Below are positions 34,801-45,294 of a stretch of 64,000 nt of DNA, in pieces; position 1 is the stretch's first letter; every line of letters begins with the position of its first letter. The notes beneath the pieces were generated by a model. It saw nothing but the letters and a program-made list of their open reading frames with translations, had not been told where the DNA came from and searched no databases. The DNA is from Pseudorasbora parva (lineage: Eukaryota > Chordata > Actinopteri > Cypriniformes > Gobionidae). The stretch is from assembly GCF_024679245.1 (NCBI RefSeq), contig NC_090182.1:36660047-36724046 (forward strand). Direction: 5' to 3'. The translations under genes were made by a program, and so were the position numbers.

Positions 34801-35365
34801 TGGTCTGGATGTGCCGTCTGTACTTAGGCAGTTTGCGGGTGAGATTAGCTTTTAAAATCACAGAGAATGATAATGAAAGGGTCCCTGCAATGTTGCTCTC
34901 TGTGTGTGATCTGATCAGCCAGCTGTTGCAGTGCCGCACGCACTCACACTCGCGTCAGGGGGGACATACACAAAGTACTACAGAGCTCAAAACCGAGGCA
35001 GCCATCCATGACGCCATCTTGTTATTAAAAAAATGACAACTACTGTCACAACTAAAACCAACTATGGACCCTTTTTATAGACTGTGATGACGCATTTTAC
35101 GGTCATCAGTAGTATAAATCTTGTAATGTTTTTTTTGTATTTTTGTTTTTGTTTTAATTGTTCGTATGATATGACATTTGTATCAAATTACAAAAAAAAC
35201 GACTTACCGCTGCTGAGAGGGCGTTTCTATTACAGCGTCTATGGGAATAATGGTAAAATTAATATCTCTCTTTTCACTGCGGTTATCAATCTCACTCTAT
35301 TTTTCCCTCTTTTTGAAAGTTGTGAAAACACTTTTGTTGTGTTTTTCTGGGGACAATGGGGACAG
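34801..35365. other. Unassigned DNA
   Basis: No supported gene. Frames at 34800-35036 and 35084-35383 show no domain motif. Confidence 0.35.
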
Positions 35366-35848
35366 TCTAGCCTAGAAATCTAGACGCACCCTAGCTGGAG
35401 CAAATCTAATCTGCCGTGAGTGTCGTCTACAGCTCTCAATACAGGCCAATCACATCGTGTATAGAGTCGGTGGGTTGGGCTTAACATAATGACGGCCGAG
35501 TTGCGCTTGCGTGCTACTAGTAAACACAGAACCTGGCGAACGGCGGTCTTTTGAATCGGCTTTGACCGTGACTCTGGAAGACAGAGAAAAGAATAAAGAA
35601 CGGCACTGAAGTCATTATTAAAAAGGGAAGATGTCTTCTGAGTTTTGCCAACAGTATACGGTAAAAGTTTGATCAGCCAACTAGTTCTGCTTCACCTTCG
35701 TTGCTCTGGTTGGTTGTAGTGCTATCCTATCGCGCACAGAGGGAGTTTGAAAGACAACCGTTTATCCCGCCCCACGGATTGAGCCCTGTCTATGGTGAGT
35801 TTCCAGACCAAACATCTTGATGTGGGTCTGGCTTGTCAGGCTAGGGAC
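35366..35848. mobile_element. Non-autonomous DNA element (CTAGCCT ends)
   Basis: The left end CTAGCCTAGAAATCTAGACG and right end GGCTTGTCAGGCTAG are short inverted repeats. Flanks read GGACAGT on the left and GGACAGA on the right, a near-match. The interior is GC-richer than its surroundings and has no transposase. Confidence 0.55.
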
Positions 35849-36561
35849 AGACAATATAATTATAATTTTTTTTAATTCAAAGCAATTTTTTTTAATCTAT
35901 GATAGGGCTTGGATAAAACAAAACGCACAAATCAACAATAGTGACCAAACATCCTTCTGGTAGAACTGAAGTGCATCTGACATCAGACAAAAAAATGTTT
36001 TGCAAAAAAAATAAAAAATTAAATGGTTAGTTCACCCAAAAATGAAATTTATTTCATTAATGACTCACTCTAATGTCGTTTCACACCCGTAAGACCTCCG
36101 TTCATCTTCTGAACACAGTTTAAGATATATTATATTTAGTCAGAGAGCGTATCTAAGGGTGCGTTCACACTTGTCATGTTTGGTTCGATTTAAACAAACC
36201 CTGATGCGATTGCTTGGATGCGATTGCTTGGATAGAACGCTGCCATCCGAACCCTGGTGCGCACCAAACAAGCGGACAGAGGCCGCTAATAAGATGGGTC
36301 TCGGGTCCGCTTCCAAATTAACCCTGGTGCGGTTCGATTGATATATGAACGCAATACGGACCAAAGACATGTAAAAGAGCCAAAAACCAGACGTAATGTC
36401 ACAACATGCGACGCATAGTCAGCTGATTTGACGACGCGGAAAGATCGGTTTATCCAAAATGAATAACGTTAACGTTAGAGGGCAAACGTAGAGCAACGAG
36501 GAAGTGCCTCATCAATATGTGGTCCGACGAGCATGTTTCGAAAATGCTAAAAAAAAAAAAG

Positions 36562-36893
36562 GTTACACTTTATTTTGATAGTCTACTTTAGACATTCTAC
36601 TAACTATAAGTAACATTGCAACTACATGTCAGCTAACTCTCATTAGAGTATTAGTAGACTGTCAGTAGACTGGTAGGTTACGGTAAGGTGTTAGGGTTCG
36701 GATTAGTAGAATAAGATGAATTGTAGTTGCCAATTTACTTATAGTCAGTAGAATGTCTGTTGGGGGACCGACAAAATAAAGTTTTGGTAAACATTAATCA
36801 GAAAGTCTACAAATACTCTAATGACAGTTAGTTGACATGTAGTTGCAAAGTTACTTATAGTTAGTCTAAAGTGGACTATCAAAATAAAGTGTT
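36562..36893. repeat. Palindromic MITE (GGTTACACTTTATTTTGATAG ends)
   Basis: Starts GGTTACACTTTATTTTGATA and ends TATCAAAATAAAGTGTTACC. The arms carry ACTAACTATAAGTAACATTG and its inverse. It lies just left of the 5' LTR, inside the split DNA transposon. Confidence 0.85.
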
Positions 36894-36915
36894 ACCAAAA
36901 AAAAAAGCACAAAAG

Positions 36916-38630
36916 TGTAGCGACTCAGGCGAATCAAACACACAATCGCCAGTTACATTTAACAAATATGTTTTGAAAGTTGTGCTCACTAGCATACCTT
37001 CCCCCAACACAACAGAGGGAGATTCTTCAGTCACCCTGGAAACCATCTGATAAGATCTTTTTATGGCCCCCAAGAGAATTCGGCCACATGAAGTCTTATA
37101 CACAAAGAGTTTAAGACACAGAGCTTTTGCCTCATATAGACAAACCATCTATAAATGAACATGCACCCCAGGACATTATATGTAAACACATAACTGTCTT
37201 GTAAAATGTTTATTCTGTATGGTATTTTGCATCTTTTTATCTTTGTCTTAACAAATTACTAGTTCAGATAACCTCATATATGTCATGTCTCCTATCAAAT
37301 TAATGCTCACTTCACGACCTACACTTCCATGTATATCACTTATTCAGAAAATGCAGTGTGTGTTTGTTGCATTAATTATAGTATGAAGAACTCAGAGACC
37401 CACTGAGTCCAACTTTTAAACAAAGAGCTATAAATTCTGCTGAGGAATTTCCCGCCGGGAAATCCCAACACTCTCATTGGTTAAGTCTAACCCTGGAGGG
37501 TGGGACTATTTCCAGACCTTAAAAAGACCAGTGAAGACAGGCTCTTCCCTCTTCCTCTCTCTCTTCTCTCTCTGGCTGAACCAACACGTCATCGTGGCTG
37601 GCCCTTGAGCCAGGCCACCAATGCAGGCCCTCCAAGCAGGCCCCAACTCTTCTCTTCTCTCCTCTTCTGGGAAAAACTCTCTGGCACTTAAGCCATGCCA
37701 CCAATGCAGGCCCTCCAAGCAGGCCTCATCTCTTCCAAAAATCTTCTCTTCTACAATCCGATCTTCAAGAACACGAAGCATCGCTAAAGCAAACAGCTGC
37801 TTCCCTCCCAACCTCGGAAAGGACCGCCGAACACGCAGGAACATACGCACACAAGCGAGAAGCCAAAACGAAACCAAAAAGAATGCAAGTATTCTTATTC
37901 TTACTGCTGTAAAGAGGGTGTGTTATTCTCCCGTTGGGATAAATTAACTCCGTGAAGGTCGTATGTGGTGAACTGAAGGAAAGTTGTTTCTTACCCTCCC
38001 CCACTCTCTTTGTCTCTCTCTCTCTCCCTCTCTTTGTCTCTCTCTCTCTTTTATCTCTCTCTAACTTCAGTCTATTCATTATTCTCTTTTATGTATTCTT
38101 TCGTTAATATCTATACTTCTACTCTCTTGATGCATATTTAGTATGTACTTTCTGTGTGAATTGTAGTGTTATTTTTAGTCTGTGTTTATTAAACCTTCAA
38201 AAGACATTTAATGAGTTGAATCTGTTATTCTGCCACATACACAAAGTCAATGAAACTTGCGATCTAAACGTTACCTAACTGCTTATGCTACTATGTTAGT
38301 AAAGTAAACTGTATGACCATTTGAAATATTGAACTTATCCTGATCAGTAAAGTTAATGTTTCTTATGCGCTCGTAAAGCAGTAATCCCTTTATTGAGAAT
38401 TGATTTGAAAAGTCTATAACTAATTTGCAGGACAAACTTAGTAGGATAATTTCAAGAAATTTCATAAAGGGTTACTTGTATTTAATTAAACAATTTTCCC
38501 TATCGGAAAATTTTAATACGTAATGAACAACTGGCAAATTATATTCATAAATTCATGAATATTGAATATTAAATCCCTTTTGAGTTAATTATTCCCCGAG
38601 ACATTAAACTCATTAGTCGTTGTTGTTACA
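36916..38630 (+). repeat. 5' LTR
   Basis: Begins TGTAGCGACTCAGGCGAATC and ends GTCGTTGTTGTTACA. A TATAAAT at 37429-37435 is a plausible core promoter. Downstream come two copies of a GCCACCAATGCAGGCCCTCC-containing repeat (about 37615 and 37697) and a CTCT-rich tract (37990-38055). A TTATTAAACC near 38187 may serve in polyadenylation. Confidence 0.92.
37429..37435 (+). promoter_or_regulatory. Candidate TATA box of the LTR
   Basis: TATAAAT preceded by GAGC, about 515 bp into the LTR. The same site is at 45811-45817 in the 3' LTR. The start of R is inferred to lie about 30 bp downstream. Confidence 0.5.
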
Positions 38631-38639
38631 TGTATTTTA

Positions 38640-38657
38640 TGGTGGAGAAATATCGGG
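38640..38657 (+). promoter_or_regulatory. Possible primer-binding site
   Basis: TGGTGGAGA starts 9 bases after the 5' LTR. It is complementary to the CCA end of animal tRNA-Ala for its first 8-9 bases, and the match then degrades (a CGGG follows). Both the spacing and the partial match are weak points. Confidence 0.3.
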
Positions 38658-39395
38658 CAAGTTTCAAACGTTTGTGTATGTGTGAATAATATTCATATTC
38701 TATTCATTGTGTATTTTTGGAGTATTAATAACCTGCACGCGCGTTTTGTTTCGTTTTTGTTTTGTTGTTGTTGGTGAATTATGAACGGTACGCGGAAAGC
38801 GAACACAAGCATAAACAGATGCTGAGAAATGTTGAAGTAGCCGGATTATATTAATAAAAATATGAACGGTACGAAAATCCGCGTGATCTCCGAAAAACTC
38901 TGCAGCCCGTAGGCGCAATAGGTTTTATCCGCGTGATTTCCAAACAAATGTATTGTAGGAAACCCATACATTTGACTCGAGCAATATATTATGTGTTCCA
39001 TCAAAATAATGAGATTTTGATGTGGTCTGTAGACACGTACGTTGCGTTATCCCGCTTGATCTGAACTACGGAAAGTTTCTATCATTGCGGAAGATTGGGA
39101 CAGGGCGAGACTCTCCTGTACAATATAAGGGGCCTCAGAATAATTATTATATCGTTAAGATAAACGATAACTCCTGGTTTAAGTCTGGCTTAGCTAACCA
39201 AAGACCTGAGACCTAAAACATTTGAATCAAAAATGCTGAAAACCGTCAGCCATATTGATAAATGTCTATTGGAGTCCATGTAAAATGCGTGAATAGGCAG
39301 AAGATAAATTCCTGTTTGTCACCCGTTTCGTTGCTCGTGCACATAAAGTGCAGTCATTTTTAAATGAGTGCAAAAGCCAGTAGAGTGTAGGGAAC

Positions 39396-39555
39396 GCCGC
39401 TTGCAAACCGACAGAGGGCGACTCAAGAATTGCAACACCGCTTGCAAACCGCCAGAGGGCGACTCAAGAATTGCAACGCCGCTTGCAAACCGCCAGAGGG
39501 CGACTCAAGAATTGCAACGCCGCTTGCAACCCGCCAGAGGGCGACTCTAGAACCA
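39396..39555 (+). repeat. 41-bp tandem repeat, four copies
   Basis: Units start at 39396, 39437, 39478 and 39519 and are built on CGCTTGCAAACCGCCAGAGG plus GCGACTCAAGAATTGCAAC. Copies differ by single bases. The fourth diverges after GCGACTC. Confidence 0.95.
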
Positions 39556-40761
39556 GACAAAGCCATCTGGTGAGCATTTCCGCCTAACTAACTCTAGTCT
39601 AGGGCGGGCGCAATAGCGCCATCGTGTGGATAAATTCGGATAGTTTCACTCTCCGTCATTTGATTCTGCCTTAACAAAATAAGTTTGAGCCTATAAATTG
39701 TTTATTGCTTACTGTTGTACACAGTTTCATTTATACAATTTTTCTAGCAACAACCAAGTCTCCTTTCTCGCTGATTAAACACCCTTATTCGAATTTGAAG
39801 TTTAAAAAGAAACATAACTTCCTCGAACTCAAAGTGAAATTAGGTTTAAGTCACACAGTCCAATTGGAAGGAAGGACGCCACCGTGTGGTTATACCCTGT
39901 TAAGTCAGCGCAACACTAAATCACTACTCCCTTTCTGATTAATTCTTTTATTTGGATAACTCCCACTTAGAGATTAATCGTTATAGGATAAGATTTTTGA
40001 TTGGCTTTCTTTTATTTGATTTTCCTTACAGGCTTATTTAAATTTCATTTAAACTTGCTTTGAATTTAATTTGAATTAAGTTGAGCTTCTAATTCTTTTA
40101 TTTTATTTTATTTATAATTTTATTTTAATTTTTAATTTTAATTTTTAATTTTAATTAATTTTTTTTTTATTAAATTTTTATTTTTATTTTTATTTTTATT
40201 TTTCTCTGCAAAAGTTTTTCTGTTCCCCTCCCATTGGGAATAAAGCTCAGTCTGGTAATTACAAACGGTATCAAAAGTGCTTTTTGTTTTATCATTACTT
40301 GACAGAAACTTTTGCCTTTTTCTAAATTGCTCTTGATATTTAATCTTCCACGTAAGCGACCTCAATTCACCCCGGATGAGCTAAATGGGATAACCCATAG
40401 TACAAGCCGAATTTTAGTATATCTTGAGCATTAAGCCTATTAATTTTCCCTAACACTCCCGGCGCGCACGCTGACATTCCTTTCATTACAGACCAATTCA
40501 TCTTGTGTTTGTTTCCACTGTGCTCTTTCCTATCCTCACTGTTGGACTATCACGATTGTGTTTCTTTCAGTTCACCAAGAGACCCCAAGGAGAATTAGAT
40601 AGTCCCGGGACAACCGAACAGCAGTTCACCAAGTGACCCCCCAGGGCTACCGCCCACCTAATTGTCTAAATTGTCAAATTATCTAACTGTCTACATCAGT
40701 TAGCCAAAATTCCCAGCTATCCGTACGATAGCTCGTTAGCTTAGAACAAGCTTGCATTGGC

Positions 40762-40806
40762 TCTCTCTCTGTGTGTGTGTGTGTGCTGTGTTTCTCTCGT
40801 CCGCAG
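40762..40806 (+). promoter_or_regulatory. Candidate 3' splice site before gag
   Basis: A CT/GT-rich tract (CTCTCTCTCTGTGTG...) followed by TTTCTCTCGTCCGCAG ends three bases before the gag ATG. Polypyrimidine tract plus CAG matches a strong acceptor. Confidence 0.5.
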
Positions 40807-40808
40807 TA

Positions 40809-43800
40809 ATGTTCCATGCACCCAGTTCCGCCGTCCCGTGGGATCGCCTAACGACATGGCTGGAAGCGCTAACGGCCACCAGTCAAGGAAGTCTGGGACA
40901 GCTGAACCAGGAACAACTGGACACCGAGCTAGACCAGCTGATGACACACGACCCCACGCAGAGCTACTCCAACAAGGAAGTGGCCAAGACCCTCGGAAGC
41001 CTCGCCCACGTCCTCATCGCACAGGCACGGCTAAGCGAAGGGAGCTACGCCAACCTGGAACAGGAGGCAGCAACGCTAAAGCTTCAAGCCAAGGAGGCCC
41101 GGAGAGACCAAGCCCTCACCCAGCTTCGTCTAGATCAGCTTCTAGACACAGAGAAAGACGACGAAACAGACAAAGAACAAAGAAAAGAAATAGAAAGACT
41201 TCAAAAGACCCTGAAGGAGCTCCGTCGTGACACCGACCGACGAATACAGTCAGAGAAAGACGCCAGGAAAAACCTCGACGAAAAGCTTCGGCGTGGCGAA
41301 TCCCTCCTGGAGAGAGCCACTGATGAACTTAAAGACAGGGACATTAAAGCTAAAGTCTATGCAAAACATTTGCAGTCGGCACAAGCCGAGATCGACGAGC
41401 TCATCCAGCAAAGACACGAGCTCAAAGATGAACTTGACATGGTGCAAAGAGAACTGAGACAATCATATATAGTGCAACGTTACCGGAAGGGGGAAACACA
41501 CAACACACAGTTTCCCCTGACCAGTTACTCCGCACATTTTAGCCACGAAGCAAGAGCTACGAGGGGGGACGACAGCCCCCTGTTTAAAAGAGCACCCGCC
41601 AGTCTCCACGAATCCCCGTCAGCAAAGGAAAGGACGCCCTTCCAGGAAGTCAAGGTCAACAGCCACGAAGCTTCAAAGAACCTTGACAAGCTGGCCAGAA
41701 ATATTCCTACCTTCAGCCCAGACCCGGCAGGAGGACACGACGTCCACGCATACTTAAAAGACATAGACTTTTATTTGCAAACTGTCGCTCACGCGAACAA
41801 CTGGGACAGACTGTACCTGCTCAGGGCCACGTCTAATCGTGATGTACGGTGCTTTCTGGATCGACAACCAGAGGCCATTAAAGCGGACTACTGGCATCTA
41901 CGACAAGCTCTAATTCGTGAGTACTCCGACCCCGAGTCAGACCAGGGGTTCATCACTGCCATGGACCTCAAGCAAGCTCGACGTGAGACCTCACAGAACT
42001 TTTATAACAGACTGCGACGTGCCTACTTCGGGACACGTAACGACCCAGGCATGGAGGAGGACATCAACTTCAAAACTCTTTTCCTCCGAAACCTGCACCC
42101 TACCATCAGTTACCACCTGGGGGTGCTGGCGTGCCCGCGCAGCATGGGCACGCAACAGTTAAGAGACTTGGCTCACAAAGCTTACGTCAAACAGAAAACC
42201 ATTTCTGAAAAGACTGTAAAACAGCCCACCATCTGCCCTGTCTCTGTGCACCACCCAGAGCTAACCCTAGAGGGCGCCAAACAGAACCACAGTTACCGAC
42301 CCGTCAACAAAGAGTCCAAACCACTCCAAGCCAGCAGAGGGCAGCGTGGTCATAAGGGTGACCGTCCACGGTACCAGAGCGATCGCTCTGAAGGATCCTG
42401 GGACCCGCCTCGCCCAGAAAGCCAGCGAAGAGGCCACTCTCGACGGGACAATGGTAGGCCCAGACCTGAACCCACGTCTGGCAAAGAAAGTGTAGCTGCT
42501 TCTGAAGTTACAGAGCTCATAAAGATCCTGAAAGAGCTCCTCCGACAGAAACCTCACAAGGAAGACAAGAAGGACGGACCAGGTACAGCACGACTAGACA
42601 TGATACCTGAAATCAACCTTCCCGCCCTTCCTGCAACTGAATCATCCACCCTGAACACTGTTCCCCAATCACGGACTAGTGTACTAACTGTTGCACCCCC
42701 ACACGTCAGCAGCACACACTCACTACAGCTGACAGCAACAGCCTCTAATCAAGACAGCATCATGGGACAGCCCAGCGTACCAGAAAGCGCTGCTTTGATT
42801 GTTTGCACGCATAATGAGACACTTGACACATATCCAGACGGCTTATCAAGCAACACACAGGTCCCCACACCAAGACTCCTGGGAAACCTAATCGAGAAGG
42901 GGATGGCTCGAAAACTCTATCTGACTATCACTATGGAAAGGGAATTTAAGCTCGAAGCCCTAGTTGACACTGGCTCCGACCTCACGCTTATATCCGCCCA
43001 ACTGTTTGAAAGACTCAGATTTGAAGCACAGAGGAAAAATCGCACCCTTAACCTTCACACTTGTAAGCTAAATGTGCAGTCGTATAGCCAAAACGACATC
43101 CAGCTCAAGCACGTAGCTTCCATCCACCTGACAATTGGACCTATGAGGCTGATACACCCAGTCTATATCTCCCCTATGAACACTTATCCGTTTCTCATCG
43201 GAAAAGACCTGCTGGACCGCTTCGAACCCGTACTGGACTTCAAACAGCTGAAAGTCTGGGCTCAAGTGCGTGACCCTCTGCCCCTTCAGAGACACACATC
43301 GTCTGAGCAAGACTGTCAAGTCACAGAGGTCACGGGAACTCCCACAAAGCCAGACTGCCAGGTCACAAAGGCCACGGGACCCCCTGCAGCACACTGTGAC
43401 AACACAGCCTCAGCCCCAAAGCCAAGTTCAAGTTCGCTACTTTGCACATTTCAGCTATCCAAAGACTCTGATGCCTTCTGCCCCCAGGTCATGAATGACC
43501 TACAGCTGAATGACATTATCACAACGAACAGTATCCCTGCACTGTGGGCAGACAACTCAACCAAAAGTCTACCACTGTGCAATGCAATCAGTAGAAACAC
43601 AACACACGGCGACATGTGGGCACCCCCGAACCCCACATCCTGCCACATTGTTGCAGTGCTAACCCACAGCAAGCGATCGACACCGGCTACAATGCCGGCC
43701 TTGCAGCTGTTATCGCTAACTCCGCAAATTTCCAACAACGATATTGCGGATATGCAAACCTCTGACACTGCAATAAAGACAATTCTTGACCACCTCTCAG

Positions 43801-44561
43801 ACCCCTCCAACCACCCTATCACTGACTCTGAGCTCATTGATGACTCTAGCCACAAGCATCTACATAACTCCAGACACATGATGCGTATTATGAACAACAT
43901 TCTCTGGTGTGCACCCGATGGCAACACAGCGCCACAGCTTGTAGTGCCACGGTCGCAAAGGGGGGTGATGCTAATGTACGCCCACAACACACCATGTGCT
44001 GGACACCACGGCACCAGAGCCACGCATGATACACTGAAACAGGTGGCATATTGGCCTGGGATGCATCAAGAGACGGCAGAGTATGTTAGAGAATGGCTAG
44101 TTCGCTGCCGGTTCCAACCAGCAAACCCGAACCACAGAGCCCCACTGCAACACAGAGGGACCACGTTCCCATGGTCAAACCTACAAATCGACCGGGTAGA
44201 ACCCCTGCCCAGGTCCACAAAAGGCAAAAAGTACTTTCTCACAGTGGTGTGCCAGTTTACCAAGTGGGTGGAGTGTCAACCAGCACCCAACGACACCGCC
44301 CAGACCACGGCATACCACCTGATGAATCACATCTTTTTCCTGTCAAGATTGCCACTGAGAATCAACTCAGACAGAGGCATCCACTTCACTACTGAGGCCA
44401 TGCAACAGATCTGGAAATGCCTAAGAAACGCGGCCGTGATCATGCTCCTGTGCCTCCAGACAATCAGAGGCCAGCCACCACCAGACATCATCACACCGGG
44501 TCCAACCTCAGGCATCGCACTGAGAGAGCAACCTGGACTGCTGATCACCAACTGCAAATGA
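40809..44561 (+). CDS. Gag-protease-integrase polyprotein of LTR retrotransposon (no RT/RNase H)
   Basis: An uninterrupted frame from ATG 40809 to TGA 44559-44561 (1,250 codons). The frame is open farther upstream, but this is the first ATG and it follows the acceptor-like CAG. Domains in order: helical and coiled coil (residues ~80-220, rich in E/K/R/L), gag-like core (~305-410, with Y-L-K-D-I-D-F-Y-L, W-H-L-R-Q-A-L-I-R-E-Y and F-Y-N-R-L-R-R), and a basic region (~490-560) without a Cys zinc knuckle. Retropepsin follows, with V-D-T-G-S-D (Asp ~720) and F-L-I-G-K-D-L-L, then a low-complexity linker. Integrase comes last: H-N-T-P-C-A-G-H-H at ~1058, the C-x-x-C partner reduced to one Cys, core Asp at ~1128 in L-Q-I-D and Asp at ~1188 in N-S-D-R-G. 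The third acidic residue and the C-terminal domain are missing. No Y-x-D-D or RNase H motif exists. Gag assembles particles and protease matures them. The integrase should be inactive. Confidence 0.9.
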   Translation: MFHAPSSAVPWDRLTTWLEALTATSQGSLGQLNQEQLDTELDQLMTHDPTQSYSNKEVAKTLGSLAHVLIAQARLSEGSYANLEQEAATLKLQAKEARRDQALTQLRLDQLLDTEKDDETDKEQRKEIERLQKTLKELRRDTDRRIQSEKDARKNLDEKLRRGESLLERATDELKDRDIKAKVYAKHLQSAQAEIDELIQQRHELKDELDMVQRELRQSYIVQRYRKGETHNTQFPLTSYSAHFSHEARATRGDDSPLFKRAPASLHESPSAKERTPFQEVKVNSHEASKNLDKLARNIPTFSPDPAGGHDVHAYLKDIDFYLQTVAHANNWDRLYLLRATSNRDVRCFLDRQPEAIKADYWHLRQALIREYSDPESDQGFITAMDLKQARRETSQNFYNRLRRAYFGTRNDPGMEEDINFKTLFLRNLHPTISYHLGVLACPRSMGTQQLRDLAHKAYVKQKTISEKTVKQPTICPVSVHHPELTLEGAKQNHSYRPVNKESKPLQASRGQRGHKGDRPRYQSDRSEGSWDPPRPESQRRGHSRRDNGRPRPEPTSGKESVAASEVTELIKILKELLRQKPHKEDKKDGPGTARLDMIPEINLPALPATESSTLNTVPQSRTSVLTVAPPHVSSTHSLQLTATASNQDSIMGQPSVPESAALIVCTHNETLDTYPDGLSSNTQVPTPRLLGNLIEKGMARKLYLTITMEREFKLEALVDTGSDLTLISAQLFERLRFEAQRKNRTLNLHTCKLNVQSYSQNDIQLKHVASIHLTIGPMRLIHPVYISPMNTYPFLIGKDLLDRFEPVLDFKQLKVWAQVRDPLPLQRHTSSEQDCQVTEVTGTPTKPDCQVTKATGPPAAHCDNTASAPKPSSSSLLCTFQLSKDSDAFCPQVMNDLQLNDIITTNSIPALWADNSTKSLPLCNAISRNTTHGDMWAPPNPTSCHIVAVLTHSKRSTPATMPALQLLSLTPQISNNDIADMQTSDTAIKTILDHLSDPSNHPITDSELIDDSSHKHLHNSRHMMRIMNNILWCAPDGNTAPQLVVPRSQRGVMLMYAHNTPCAGHHGTRATHDTLKQVAYWPGMHQETAEYVREWLVRCRFQPANPNHRAPLQHRGTTFPWSNLQIDRVEPLPRSTKGKKYFLTVVCQFTKWVECQPAPNDTAQTTAYHLMNHIFFLSRLPLRINSDRGIHFTTEAMQQIWKCLRNAAVIMLLCLQTIRGQPPPDIITPGPTSGIALREQPGLLITNCK

Positions 44562-45280
44562 ATCCTCAAAAGAAAGACATACTCTCCTGAACTTCACATC
44601 AGCAGCGCAAGCTCCTCCAGCCCTGCACACAAACGCAAAGGGGGGGAGGAGCCCAAGCCCTCTGCCTAACCTTACACCAGCTTCAAGAACCTTCTCCTCC
44701 AACACCAGTTAGTCACCTTGTAGGCAATACTGCCAAGCCCCACACTATGTCATGCATGTGATTTGAGAAAGAAGGCCTTAAACGAACACAAGGCCGCCTC
44801 TGAAGGGATTCTCAAAACCCCAATGACTTTGAACTTTGAAACAGAGAAACCAAAGTGGATCACCAGAAGGCACCCAGCCTGGCCACAATGCGAGGCACAC
44901 TCTGGAAAAGTTCCTAGTCAGCATAAGACATAAAAGTGTCAAGATACACAGTCCATCTTCCTAGGCAGGAGACCTAAAGGACTGACTGGCCATTGCGAGG
45001 AACATGGTTCCACCTAGGGCTGCAGAAAGCCCACAGCACACCTGCACCACACAAACGGACTTCTGGATGACAGATGACGCACCGTCAGGGCACCTGCTGC
45101 CTCGACACCTGCTGCACAAGCACAGAGACCTGAACTGGCTACTGTCTGCCTTATCTGCCGTGGAACGACCATCACTTCAGGAGACACAAACAACTGGAGC
45201 CTAACATGGCTATGGTGTGTCTGATCTTCCTGAATCTTTGATATCGCTCGTTGTTGTCCATAGGAGGGACAACAACTAGC
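44562..45280 (+). other. 3' noncoding part of the LTR element
   Basis: About 0.7 kb without a convincing frame or an envelope-like gene. It may include deleted integrase/pol residue that has drifted, but I cannot align it. Confidence 0.5.
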
Positions 45281-45291
45281 GAAAGGGGGGA
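45281..45291 (+). promoter_or_regulatory. Polypurine tract
   Basis: GAAAGGGGGGA ends three bases before the 3' LTR TG (45295). This is the expected plus-strand primer of reverse transcription and is intact. Confidence 0.85.
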
Positions 45292-45294
45292 TTA

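Larger units (their letters stand above)
38631..40808 (+). other. Long untranslated leader of the LTR element
   Basis: 2.2 kb with no credible frame. It holds the 41-bp tandem repeats (39396-39555), an AT-rich block of TTTTA/TTTAA words (40080-40205), and a splice-acceptor-like tract at its 3' end. A GGTGAGC at 39570 could act as donor. Confidence 0.6.

Noticed and set aside
37506..37877. 123-codon minus-strand frame in both LTRs
   Set aside because: Lies in the LTR promoter/leader, is duplicated only because the LTR is, and has no motif. It would be antisense to the element.
40757..41230. 157-codon second frame overlapping the start of gag
   Set aside because: Arg/Pro-rich shadow of the 1,250-codon frame. 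Codon pattern and motifs belong to the main frame.
44562..45280. Envelope gene of an endogenous retrovirus
   Set aside because: No signal peptide, transmembrane segment or open frame. The space is too short and noncoding.
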